From: Patiria pectinifera
Taxonomy: Eukaryota > Echinodermata > Asteroidea > Valvatida > Asterinidae
Length of the DNA stretch: 64,000 nucleotides
Direction of reading: 5' to 3'
NCBI GenBank assembly: GCA_029964075.1
Contig: CM057135.1
Span: 5,813,001-5,877,000, forward strand
Below the pieces are notes generated by a model. The model had not been told where the DNA came from, ran no database searches, and saw only the letters and a list, made by a program, of their open reading frames with translations. The translations under genes were made by a program, and so were the position numbers. Shown here piece by piece: positions 44,581-55,095 of the stretch; position 1 is the stretch's first letter; the number at the start of each line of letters is the position of its first letter.

Positions 44581-45645
44581 ACGATTTTCGGGGTCCACTT
44601 TTGCGACCCAATAAATTCGAGCCGTTTGGATGCTAGTTGTGATTTCATTCGTACGCGTAAATTGCTCGCCTTTTGCGGACGTTGAATAAACCATACTTTT
44701 TTTGCATTGGTGATTGGTCACCGCTGTTTAAGAGACACACCACGTGTATATCGTACACTGTATGAAAACGACCGAAAAATGTCTTCAAGCATTTCACAAA
44801 GTCAAAGTAAATTATTGAGAAATTACACTTTCTGCACAAACTGTTTGAGAGAAACACCAATCTTTTCTTTCTTTTTTTGGCCAAAACGAATTTGCATTTT
44901 GGTATGTGACTTGCCACAAAGCAATAGAAAAACAACCTCCGCTTTTGACTTACCCAGGTTACCACGCCATCCTGAAGACCCGCTACTCTTTTTGCGACGT
45001 GTGGTTCGAGTAAAAACCAAGCTGCCGAACTCTCGCAATAACACGTGTATGTCTCGTAGCCCTGCAGATAAAGGTCGGGATTTGACCTTAAAGCGTGCGC
45101 TGCGGGCTGACAATGTACATGTAAACGACACGTAAAAGTACCTTGTGTACGTGCTGTGCATGTTTTAAATCAGAGACATGGTCATCCTGAAATTTTAAGC
45201 GTTTGCAGGGCATGTTTACGTTAGCTTTTTGCCAAGATACATAGGAATGTCTTAGACCTATCCCTGGATCGACATTTAAAGCAAAAAACAATTTAAAAAC
45301 TACCACTCCACAGGGTTGATTTTTCGGCAATTGTTTATGGAAAATTAGTCTTTTCATTATAACTTCCTGTTTGATGACGTCATCATTTTTTTCGCACACA
45401 AGTGTTGTCTGCGGTGAGGTCATCATATACACCAATTTTGAAACTTTGCCACGGACATCGACTAAAAATTCATTTTCATTTTTCCACCTGCCCAAAGAGG
45501 GCACTCTTCGTATTGTTATGACGTCATTGTCTTCTTTTCTCGTAAAGTACAACCTAGCCACAGACTAACATCGTTTTGAGCAAGTTCGCACCTTTTCTCA
45601 ATTTTAAATTATCGGACAATTCGAGTTACTTCCAGTTTAGACCGG
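44581..45645. other. Unassigned sequence between LINE-B and the SINE
   Basis: No gene recognised; the ORFs at 44707-45135 and 45088-45561 show no motifs. A TGATGACGTCATCATTTTTT stretch near 45373 resembles the palindromic TGACGTCA part of the dispersed repeat seen at 4980 and 46080. Confidence 0.35.
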
Positions 45646-45646
45646 A

Positions 45647-46025
45647 ATGTGTGGTCTAGCGGTAGAGCATAGGATTCGTGATCGTGAGATTGTGGGTTCG
45701 AGCCCCGCCGTGGCCATGAGTGTTGTGCCCTTGAGTAAGGCGCTATACCTCAATTACTCCTCTCAACCCAGGTGTTCAATGGGTACCGGCATTATTCAAT
45801 GCTAGGAAGGTAACAGACTCGCTGTGGAGGAGATGTGGCGATCCCCCGCACAGCAGCATATGAGTCTGGCCCAATTGCTAATGAAAAAGAGATGGGCACT
45901 CTGTTCCTGTAAACACACGTTTGTTTCCCCCCCCTCCCCACACTGGAAGGAAGGGTCACGTGAGTTGCTCACACAAGATAAAATGAAGATCCTTAATAAT
46001 TCTATCAATTCCCGCAAACGTTAAA
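45647..46025 (+). mobile_element. tRNA-derived SINE
   Basis: The head has a pol III A box (TGGTCTAGCGGTAGAGC, about 45652-45668) and a B box (GGTTCGAGCCC, 45695-45705) at normal tRNA spacing. The body continues TGTGCCCTTGAGTAAGGCGC, a segment shared by SINEs of many marine animals. Acceptor arms do not pair, so it is not a functional tRNA. The 3' limit is approximate. Mobilisation would rely on a partner LINE. Confidence 0.8.
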
Positions 46026-46079
46026 TTTGGGTCTCTCATGGCTGATTTTATACTGATTTTTAATAATCTTCAACGTCAA

Positions 46080-46290
46080 GATGACGTCACTCTTCGGGAC
46101 ACAACTAAGTTATAAGGACTTTGCCTATGCTGACTTTCAATGATGTACGACAAAGATTAATACAAAAAGTGGCGTGCAGAAAAGACGTGTACAAAGTCTA
46201 TGGGATTTAGGAGAAAAAGAGAAGAAGAAGAAAGAACAATCTTAACAAAAACAAGGCTTTTTCGCTGAATTGCGAAACAGCCAAAAAAGA
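46080..46290. repeat. Second copy of the GTGTACAAAGTCTATGGGA repeat
   Basis: AGATGACGTCACTC, then GTGTACAAAGTCTATGGGA (about 46187), a purine-rich run, then AACAAAAACAAGGCT and a GCTG...CAGC hairpin. Matches the layout of 4980-5260. Confidence 0.5.
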
Positions 46291-47696
46291 AAAGCAGCTC
46301 ATGTGAGAAAATCTAGGTAGGGAAGGAAAGCTCGCTTGGGAAAAAATCGGAACGTGACGATCGCGCTAAAGAAAAAGGGCATTAAAACACATGACAAATT
46401 TTAGCTGAAGTTAGAAACGCAACTATTAGGGAACAAACGCAAAACGGAAACAGCATCGAGAGTAAAAAAGCCAAAATTGCTTGCGTGTAACTGTCACAAG
46501 GTGATTTTAAAAGTCTTGTGAATATTTAATTTCCAGACTTGTACTGTATGATTTTTCTTTTTGTTTGTATTACGGGGAGCGACCCCAACCTGAATTTACA
46601 TATGTAACTTTTTTTATTGTATTAAGGGGAGAGACCCAACCTACATTTTTATATGTATTAGAAGTCCACGGAGTTGGAATTGGGTTAATCTCATCATGAC
46701 TTGTTCCCAGTTGAACACCTTGGCATTACAATGTATAAGCTGTTAATCCAATAAGTATTTAACTATGGTGGGGTTTAAGTGAGCAGTCCGTACCGGTCAG
46801 TGGATTAACTTAAAGGGAATGTACATCATTGGCTTTTGCTGTAATTTTCAGAAATTAACTATTTGGGAGGTTAGTATAATAGATCAAAAATTGTTACACT
46901 GACATATTTGAAGTTTTGTGTTCGAAAATGCTAGAAAAACCAAGAAAAACAAAAATATTCAAGTAGTCTGGTTCCCTGACTCCACTAAAGATGAAATAGA
47001 TCAAACATACCGGAAAATTGTAAGGTAAGGGAACCAGTCTAGCTGGCCTGCACCCGTTCATGAGCATGGCACCAATAGCTATCAAAACAAAATTTAGACT
47101 AACAAAAAATGGTAAATTTGGTGCAGTAATTGAAAAATAGTTAGGTTTTTCCAACGGTGGTCGGCCGACCAGCGTTGGAAATGTAGACCAATATACCATT
47201 TTCTTGAAAATGGCTTCACACCAGGTGCCATAATTTAACAGGATGCTATAAGCATGTCATTTACCAACATCCTAGTAAGGTATTTCGTAACAACTTGGAT
47301 GTTTTATTGTTCGATGTGTGCAAATGTTGTATTTTCCCTTTAACATGTTCTAAGGGTTTGAAATACTTTTTGGCCACCAGTCTTGGGTATAAAATCCAGA
47401 GGCACTTGGAGGCGCGACCAGGAAAGGCATTTTATGTTCATTGTACTCACATTGGGGAGTTTGTAGGTTCTTACTGAACTGAGTTTTGCAATTTGTTTGC
47501 ATCATTGGGAATGAGTCCCACAGAGTCGGTAGGCTGAGGTTATTCGCTATAACCTGGACGTATTTTTGCTTTACAGTTATCAATGTAAGTTTAAAAGAGG
47601 GTATTTGTATATCTGTTGTTAAACATTGGAAATGTGCCTTGGGAACAACACATTGTTTGATTTTGTGTATAAAATGTACCTTGCATTTTATACCAT
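46291..47696. other. Unassigned AT-rich sequence
   Basis: No gene, RNA or repeat recognised in 1.4 kb, apart from two GACCCAACCT-containing segments near 46580 and 46630 that look like a local duplication. Confidence 0.4.
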
Positions 47697-47704
47697 GTTA
47701 AATG

Positions 47705-48059
47705 GGGGCCGTATCATAAGTCCGACGCCTCATAGGTCCGACGCCTCATAAGTCCGAAATTTCGGACTTATAAGGCGTCGGACTTATGAGGCATACAATT
47801 TATTTATTCCGCCTCTTAGGTCCGACGCCTCGTAAGTCCGACGCCTCATAAGTCCGACAACGGAAAAACGAGGCGTTTAATTTGTCGGACTTACGAGGCG
47901 TCGGAGCTATGAGGCGTCGGACCTATGAGGCGTCGGACTTATGAGGTGTCGGACCTATGAGGCGTCGGACTTATGGGCCTTTATTTGGTTAGGGGATGCG
48001 ATTTTGTCGGACTTATGAGGCGTCGGACCTATGAGGCGTCGGACTTATGAGCGGACCCC
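47705..48059. mobile_element. 355 bp inverted-repeat element built from TCCGAC units
   Basis: Units of about 16 bp (CATAAGTCCGACGCCT and CATAGGTCCGACGCCT alternate) form the left arm. The inverse units (GAGGCGTCGGACTTATG) fill the right half. Ends are GGGGCCG and CGGACCCC. Flanks GTTAAATG (47697-47704) and GATAAATG (48060-48067) match at 7 of 8 positions, suggesting an 8 bp duplication. No ORF. Confidence 0.75.
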
Positions 48060-48069
48060 GATAAATGAA

Positions 48070-48406
48070 CTTGAGCTGTTATGATGTAAACATCTTGCGA
48101 GAGATGCATTGCTGATGATAATTTGAACTCAATTTTAAACCCAGGTTTTTTTCGGTAACGTCTGATGTGGCAAACTTCGCAGTAAGACGGACATCCTCGG
48201 CGGGCCGAATCTCAAGTCGACCATTGACCACCAGAATTGTCAGCCGGGTTACACACGCACAGAGGACGCTACGGGTCCAGACTGTACCACAGGGCAGGCA
48301 CCGGTACATCACAACCACACCCAAGATACAGGCATGTACTTCGCACGGACAGCAAGGAACTGTTGATTTGGGCCCACCTTCGTTAAGGGTCTTTGTAACG
48401 TATTGA
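48070..48406. other. GC-rich, coding-like stretch of unknown origin
   Basis: GC content rises between about 48170 and 48360 against AT-rich flanks. Both strands are open for about 80 codons (minus 48079-48324; plus 48167-48406). I recognise no domain. It could be a host-gene exon or a transposon remnant. Confidence 0.25.
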
Positions 48407-48539
48407 TCAATTTAGTTATAAACTAAATTCATAGGGAATAATTCAGTGTATGTCTAATTTTGGTGATATTGTGAATTAAATTTATTGAAGTATGGTATAC
48501 TGATTTATCCTCTCATTTTGTCCGGGTTGAGTCTTTGCT

Positions 48540-49315
48540 ATAAGAGTCTCATCGAATATACCATACCGGGGTCCTTCTGTTTGGAGGGATCTTGTGACAG
48601 TAGCGACGACATGGACGCGTATCTAAGGAGATTTGAAAGGTTTGCAAAGACTGCCAACTGGCCAAAAGCAAAATGAGCACTTGCATTAAGTAGTTTGTTG
48701 ACAGGCAACGCATAGGAAGTCTCTGCTCGTTTACCAGTTGAGAAAGCAATCGTGCTCGATGAAGTGAAAAAGGCTCTATTAAATAGGTATATGTTTACCA
48801 AAGGAAAAAAAACCGCACACAAATTTAGGAATGCCATACGCGAGATACGCAAGACGTTTCTCAAAATTCAGCTAGGTTGAAAAGTTGTTTGAACGGGTGG
48901 GTTGAATTAGGTGAGTAAACCAAAATTTTCGACGGCTTATCAGATCTGCTTTTGCGCGAGCAATTATATCTGTTTGTGGTAAACATTTGGCTCTTTTTCT
49001 AAAAGAACGCATACCAAGCACTGTTCAGCACATGGCGCTCATAGCAGACAGCGCAAATGGTTAGTTTGTGAAGAGCGAGGCCACATTGCTAGATATTGCA
49101 GACATATTAACCAAACTAACTATAGACACAATAGGCCACGAACTTCTAGCATGCGAAAAGAAAATGATAGTGAAAATGACCATCAGAATGCTCAAGTTGA
49201 CAAAGAAAAAAATCAAGAAGTTTCACCCCAAAATCACCACTATGCTCGTGTTCGGGCAAAACAGGCGTGAATGTCAAACTATCATGCGGACATGAAATAC
49301 CATTGATCAGCGTCA
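48540..49315 (+). pseudogene. SCAN-related gag fragment (Gmr1-like Ty3)
   Basis: A frame near 48585-48676 reads DMDAYLRRFERFAKTANWPK, and the next frame continues with a stretch like KALLNRYMFTKGKKTAHKFR. This is the helical block shared by SCAN domains and Gmr1-like Gag. At about 49055-49100 a knuckle CEERGHIARYC remains, its first Cys apparently mutated. Frames change repeatedly. The 3' end gives way to Polinton sequence at about 49316. Confidence 0.6.
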
Positions 49316-49562
49316 GACTTCAAGGTAACACAATCATGAGTTATCGCCACGCCGACGTTTATTACAATTTTAAAGACAAGTGACTCGAAACATGGCGTAA
49401 TCGGGGAAAAAAGAAAACATTTCTAAACTAAGAACGGGAGCTGCAGACACCAACGTGGGCGTCAAAAGCGGTAAAGATAAAGCCATCGAAGTAACAAAAG
49501 AATTAAACTTGACGGGTTGCGACCTTGGCGACTATTTGAAAGACAAATACGGTCTGTGGCAC
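49316..49562 (+). pseudogene. Stray fragment of a Polinton capsid-like gene
   Basis: SVRLQGNTIMSYRHADVYYN matches 61087-61160 of the Polinton below almost codon for codon, then ends at a TGA. A second piece (KELNLTGCDLGDYLKDKYG) corresponds to the 3' part of that gene near 61670. The two pieces are adjacent here, so a middle section is deleted. It is a relic of a second, separate Polinton. Confidence 0.75.
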
Positions 49563-49565
49563 TAT

Positions 49566-51250
49566 TTAACAAGTAACGGCCAACGGTAGAGGACCGAGCG
49601 GTGGTAGATCCAGGTCAACAGGCTGTGTGTTCAGGAGCCTGTGAAAATAGCTAGCTATCTTCATAAACCGATCATCTACGGACTCTGCAGAAACAATGGT
49701 GTTCGGTCGTATTTTCCTGCCGGTGATCTTGTCAATAATTCGCCAGTCTGCTTGACTGCGACCTGCCTCGTGATGTTCTGAAATCTCGTTTGATATTTGA
49801 TGTATGAGCTCTTCTTTTCGTCGAGTGAATGTGTTTTCGAGATTCACCTCCAACTGTCGATGATTTGAGTTTGAATTTGTTCTGTTTGCAGTATTGAGTT
49901 GATGTCAAGCTTGTTGCACTTCCAGATCTGTGTCCCATAAGAAGACCTTTGGTGTGGGTCGGCGCTTGGGTAAAACTGTGTTTGCAACATATCCTACCGA
50001 TTCAACATAGGCCGAGTAGCCTGGCCTTTGGTCACGCTTACGAAACGTTTCAGCGATGAAGCGATGCTGTATTGCGGTTTTTCGTAGGGCAGACCAGAGT
50101 AATGGACGTTCTTTCCGGGTGTGTTTCGTCGGTCTCCAAAGTTGCATGCTGAGTGTACATGTTAGAAGTGTGTGGTCAGAGCAAACGCAGTGTGGCTTGA
50201 TATTGTGCACCTTGCGTATCAGACGCGTCCATTTCTTATTCACGAATATGTAGTCTAGACGACATTTTCGTTTCCGAGGTCCATAAAAGGTTATGGCTAT
50301 TCTTCACAGTCACACCATCTGGCGGAAGGTCAGCATTGAGGTCGCAGACAAATGCCGTTATATCGCGACTCGGTTTCGAATGAGGTAACGAACAATGATG
50401 ACAATACAGTCAGTAGTGCCGGTAGCATCAGCAGCACAGGCAGTCGACATATGGCAATTTATTACATGTAACCGTTTGTTATTAAGTTATGCAGTCATTG
50501 TGATTATTCGATGGTGCAATGGTTCAATATAAACTTATGAAGTAGTGTACTGGCTACTCTTGGTGAGTTAAAACAAACAAACAAACAAACAAACACGACT
50601 TTGGCCTCCGGCTTGGGCGGTTGCAAGATGTGCCTTCCACCCACCTCCAATGTCAAGGCACGTGATAGCTGTATCTAGGACCCGACGATGTTCCTGGATC
50701 CCAATGATGTCATAATGTTGAGTTTTACAAAGTTTAGTCAGCTCATATAGGCGATAGTCTTTTATGAGTGTTCGAGCATTGAATGTTCCAATGGTCACAG
50801 ATGCAGGGGCAGGCGTTGCTGCCTCACGGCCCGAGCTGGCAGGCTCCGGGTCCGGTGGTGTTGTTACAGATTCAGTAGAGTTTCCAGAAATTGAGTTTTT
50901 AATCTTGGATCTTCTAGCGCTTTTTCCTGCCCTTGTCCCACGTCTAGTTCTTTGTTTGCGCAGGCCGAGCTTAGCAATGGTGTATGGTACTTCGCTATTC
51001 ACCTTGTGCAAGGTGCGTGAAAGACTGAGCATGAAACTCCTGCTGTAGATCATGGCTGTAGAACTGCATTGTGTATTGTACAATGTATATGGCAAACTGA
51101 GTCCCAGCTTGACAGCAGTATTGGTCGTGAAGACTCTCTCAAATTCAGGGGCACGATGGAGAAACTGGATCCAGAATATGTCTACTGTTAACACGAGTGA
51201 AGGAAGGCTTGATCTGTAACAACTCAGGGGTAATTACTTCCTGGAAATAG
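49566..51250 (-). pseudogene. LINE-C, endonuclease and RT start of another non-LTR element
   Basis: Minus-strand 50568-51194 has a basic N-terminal region and TIGTFNARTLIKDYRLYEL and YDIIGIQEHRR, the opening motifs of an APE endonuclease. After an insertion, the frame continues through NKKWTRLIRKVHNI and CSDHTLLTC (SDH motif) at 49905-50243. A linker follows to 49566, where the element stops. RT is missing. The style differs from LINE-A and LINE-B and is closer to RTE- or L1-type ORFs, tentatively. Confidence 0.65.
50400..50598 (+). mobile_element. Short retroposed tail ending in (AAAC)n
   Basis: About 200 bp on the plus strand end in an (AAAC)n run at about 50572-50596. They interrupt LINE-C between its two endonuclease parts. 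A tetranucleotide 3' tail is typical of some SINEs and LINE 3' ends. The left border is approximate. Confidence 0.55.
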
Positions 51251-51315
51251 CTCAAAACAAGATATTTGTAGGAGCTTGTTGGAGCAGCCTGCTGTTCGTG
51301 GCGTGTCACAAAGTT

Positions 51316-51475
51316 AGAAGCATACTCACCCTCTTAATACGCTAATCAGAAAGTGCTGCCTTTTTGAGATGCCCATTTTTCGTGAAAATTTATGTTGAAA
51401 TTTTGATACGCAAACGTGTGCAAACGAATCTGGAAATTTCACGAAGAATAGACATCTGAAAAACGGAGAAATTTT
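51316..51475. repeat. Partial copy of the interior of the 440 bp foldback family
   Basis: AGAAGCATACTCACCCTCTT, AATCAGAAAGTGCTGCCTTT and AATAGACATCTGAAAAA are shared with 32728-32860. The TAGCCCC ends and outer arms are absent, so this is a shorter relative or a truncated copy at the 3' end of LINE-D. Confidence 0.75.
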
Positions 51476-52075
51476 GGCAGATGACATATCACAGCAGCAT
51501 CCCGAGTTTCGGGTGGAACAGTGTCCAACAATCTGGGGAATCGATGGGAAGCCGAGTGAAACAAGGACTCAGTACGAGCATAGAGATGGCGAAATTTGAG
51601 CGAGTCAGGATGACGAGGAATTATGGAAATTTTATCAAGAATTGAATCGCAGTGAGCAGAGCCATGTAAAACCTTGAAAACAAAGGCACTGAGGAGGTAG
51701 TTGCGCCTGTTTGTTAGAGGATGCCAGTTTAGACGCTGTAATCTGTGCTCATAAGACATTTCTCCGCGTCTTTGATGAAGAGCAATACGGGTGGCTGTTC
51801 TTTGAACCCTTTCGAGCTGATTCTATTCAGATAAAGTGTGTGGGTGCCATGCTGGAAGACCATACTCAAGAATTGGGAGGACAAGAGATTTATACAATGA
51901 GAATACGGCGTTCGGACTGGACCCCCTTGCAACCGTTCTAATGAAACTAGCATACGACTAGCTCTGGTGACTACGGCAGAAGTGTGTGTTGCCCATGAGA
52001 GTTTGGAATCAATTGTGACCCCAAGTACTGAAACGATTTAGTAGTATCGATTGGGAGAGTTCCTAGGCTGTAAAC
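51440..52075 (-). pseudogene. LINE-D, C-terminal reverse transcriptase fragment
   Basis: Minus-strand reading gives VSLERLQGG, then in another frame SLYKSLVLPILEYGLPAWHP and MSYEHRLQRLNWHPLTNRRN, ending near ICHLPKFLRF. This is the thumb and C-terminal region of a CR1/jockey-type RT. The catalytic part is absent; the upstream flank from about 52080 is unrelated. Confidence 0.75.
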
Positions 52076-52411
52076 TTGTGGGTTAAAAATCCCGGTACAT
52101 ACCGTTATTTCGTTTTACCGTTTTGGATTTCCTCAAAAACAAAAACAGTCAACAAACCATTGACTGTTTTGTCGTTTTACAGTTTTGTTAAACGGTCAAA
52201 TGGTATTAAGTCACAAAAAAACAATGACTTTTGTGTAATTTTTTTAAATTGTAAAAAGCGATAAACAGTTTGTTTTACAAAGACATGACAATGACAAAAT
52301 GGTCAATAGTCTTGTCGACCATTTTTGTATTCAGGTTTGGCAATTAAGCAATGCGTCTTGGAATGTTAATGTGTCCTTGTAATCGATTTACTGCCTGGGA
52401 AATTGCCATCT

Positions 52412-52567
52412 TTACAATATGTCGTTCTCGCGACTGATTTTGCAAATATTGGCTGTTGAAGAGCCTCGCCAAACTCCCATTTCCTTCAAAATATCTGCAA
52501 TTTCTTCATACGTCTTACCACCCTGTATCCATTCTGAAATTTCCTCCTTGAAATTTTTCAGCGCCAT
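52412..52567 (-). CDS. Small helix-turn-helix-like ORF (51 aa)
   Basis: From the ATG at 52567 the frame reads MALKNFKEEISEWIQGGKTY, then EEIADILKEMGVWRGSSTAN, and stops at 52412. The predicted helix pattern (EEIADIL...G...GSSTANICKI) resembles HTH modules found at the N-termini of integrase/transposase-like proteins of animals. No downstream catalytic region is seen, so it may be a truncated N-terminus. Function is unknown. Confidence 0.4.
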   Translation of the reverse strand: MALKNFKEEISEWIQGGKTYEEIADILKEMGVWRGSSTANICKISRENDIL

Positions 52568-52815
52568 TTTAGTAGTATATTGGAGGGTACCAGACTTTGC
52601 CAGACTTTGCCATGGGTGTGGGTAAAAGTACAGGGGTCTATATTTTAAAATATAGACCCCCTTTTTTGACCCACAAGGATGTAGGGTGCTCGAGTCTACA
52701 GTCACTTATAAGTAAATAAACAAACGACATTTTCTTAGGTTTACAAAACAAAGTTTGAACTTTATTAAAAACATGTTACTTTAACAAAATATAATCTATA
52801 AACTATAATCTTTAG

Positions 52816-53355
52816 ACGAGGAGATCTCCCGATACCCTTATGACATCATAATTTTATTTAGAAGGGGAGAATTCTTGGTACCCTTATGACATCATGATTA
52901 TATTAAGACGAGAACTCCCGATACCCTTATGACATCATAATTTCATTTAGAAGAGCAGAACTCTCGATACCCTCATGACATCATCGTTATATGAAGAGGA
53001 GGAGAACTCCCGATACCCTTATGACATCAAAACTGTATTTAGACGAGAACTCTCGATACCCTTATGGCATCATCGTTATATTAAGAGAACTCTCGATACC
53101 CTTATGACATAATGATTGATTTAGACGAGGAGAATTCTCGATACCCTTTTGACATCATCGTTATATTTAGACGACGAGAACTCTCGATACCCTTATGACA
53201 TCATCGTTATATTAAGAGGAGGAGAACTCCCGATACCCTTATGACAGCATGATTATATTAAGACGAGGAGAACTCTCGATGCCCTTATGACATCATCGTT
53301 ATATTTAGACGAGGAGAACTCTCGATACCCTTATGACATCATAATTATATTTAGT
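52816..53355. repeat. Tandem satellite, about 12 units of 40-46 bp
   Basis: Unit core GATACCCTTATGACATCAT is followed by a variable AT-rich part and GAGGAGAACTCTC. Adjacent units differ by short indels. There are no unique spacers. It lies between the small HTH ORF and the Polinton. It ends at about 53355, where non-repetitive AT-rich sequence begins. Confidence 0.9.
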
Positions 53356-54139
53356 AAGCGTTTTGGCCAATTTTATATCATAATAGATACATCAAAATGG
53401 TACACTTTTGAGGGTTTTTTTAATAAATATCTCGAGGTTTTTTACATTTATAAAAATGGTATTAAAAAAATCTGGCTTGTGCGATAAACCCGACGCAAAG
53501 TTATAAGGCCGCATAGCCTCTTTTTCACAAGTTGCGATGGGTATACATCATCTGAAAAGTTAGAGGTAACATAAGCATTTACACTCAACGTTTTTGTCAC
53601 AAACATCACATAAACTAATGGGTGGCTAGACTTTTAGCGATAGTGTAGGTTTTATAGAGAACAAAATCAACATGAAAACCTACATGATCGCCAGACTTTA
53701 ATGTTAAAAACCATTTACCTTTTGGCTGGTGACTGCAGGTTGAGCGTTGACGTCCGTACCTATCGACATATCATGTTGAAATGACATGGAAATACTGAAT
53801 TGCGAAAGATTTTCTCTAAATTTCCAAAGCTAAATTTAGTACCTGACGTGCATAAGCTATACAACCCGTTGACAATAGGCCGGTATTTTCTAACAATACA
53901 GTCATTACCTAGAATGGGGTCGCAAGTATTTTGTGTGATGTGACGGGTGAAGGCTATGACCGTGTCTGGTATGGAGCGCCGATAGTATGGATAGTATAAA
54001 ATGAGCAAAAAGGTATGGAGCGCCAAAATGCCAATATCTCTCTCTCACCAGCCGGTGAATCTGATTTCTTATCAATCCAAAAGTCTGACCTCTTTAAAAA
54101 AAAAAAAAAAAAAAAAAATTGTATTGATATAAATTAAAG
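53356..54139. other. Unassigned sequence 5' of Polinton polB
   Basis: No gene recognised. It may include the Polinton left flank or terminal repeat, but no inverted partner could be found because the right end is disrupted. GTATGGAGCGCC occurs twice near 53970 and 54015. Confidence 0.35.
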
Positions 54140-54352
54140 GATGAACACGATTAAACCAATCGTTAAAGGATTCTCTAGATGAAATAAAGCCACGCTGCGT
54201 GATTACGTCCAAAGATATAATGTACCGTACAATCAAAATGTTGCTCTTTATGCGTAAAGTCTACATCAACAGGATAAAAAACTACGAAGCTCAATTTAAA
54301 AATTTGAGGAAAAAGACGCTACATGAGCTCAAACGGATTGTAGACGATTACG

Positions 54353-55095
54353 TAGCCCCATAAATGTGGCCAGTTTACTGGACTGCCTCCGTAAACATAG
54401 GACACACACACTGACCGTATGGGAAACTGACTCGGCGAAATTTTGAAAGTGATTTCCACATTGCGACTTCAGACCCAGTTCATTTATGCTTTAAAAGTAC
54501 ACTTACCCTCTTAATAACAAAATGAGAACCTGCTGCCAGTGTCAGTTGCCCAGCTGCTGCGTAATTTACGACATTTTCTGGGGCCTTCTTGGCAACTTGG
54601 TTGGCACATGGTCCAATGCATGGAGCTATCTCCATGGTCCAACTGAACAATGCCCTCGCGCAGATCGTTCACCTGTTAATCACACGTGCAGGACGCATGC
54701 CGCAGGCCCAGTGGTAGTCTGGTTCTCAGACCAAAAGATTCTGACTATTCCTTATCCTAGGAATAGTCAGAATCTTTTGGTCTGGGAACCGGACTACCAC
54801 TGGGCCTGCGGCATGCGTCCTGCACGCGTTACGCGTGATTGACAGGTGAACGATCTGCGCGAGGGCATTGTTCAGTTGGACCGGTGGAGATCAGAGCTGG
54901 GCAACTGACACTGGCAGCAGGCTCTCATTTTGTTATTAAGAGGGTAAGTGTACTTTTAAAGCATAAATGAACTGGGTCTGAAGTCGCAATGTGGAAATCA
55001 CTTTCAAAATTTCGTCGAGTCAGTTTCCCATACGGTCAGTGTGTGGCCTATGTTTACGGAGGCAGTCCAGTAAACTGGCCACATTTATGGGGCTA
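54353..55095. mobile_element. 743 bp foldback element with perfect 9 bp duplication
   Basis: Ends TAGCCCCATAAATGTGGCC and GGCCACATTTATGGGGCTA. The arms are inverted almost completely to the centre near 54750-54770 (CTATTCCT...AGGAATAG). ACGATTACG flanks at 54344-54352 and 55096-55104; excision restores IVDDYDTTG in polB. The outermost 60-70 bp match the 440 bp foldback at 32589, while the interior differs, so it is a second subfamily. 9 bp duplications suggest Mutator-like mobilisation. Confidence 0.92.

Noticed and set aside
44707-45135. 142-codon ORF between LINE-B and the SINE
   Set aside because: An overlapping minus-strand ORF of similar length exists and neither shows conserved motifs.
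45647-45720. tRNA gene
   Set aside because: A and B boxes are present but the acceptor arms do not pair and the sequence continues into a SINE body.
52816-53355. CRISPR-like array
   Set aside because: Units are contiguous tandem copies without unique spacers, and the context is eukaryotic.
54522-54842. 106-codon ORF
   Set aside because: It lies in the arms of the 743 bp foldback, and its two halves are inverted copies of each other.
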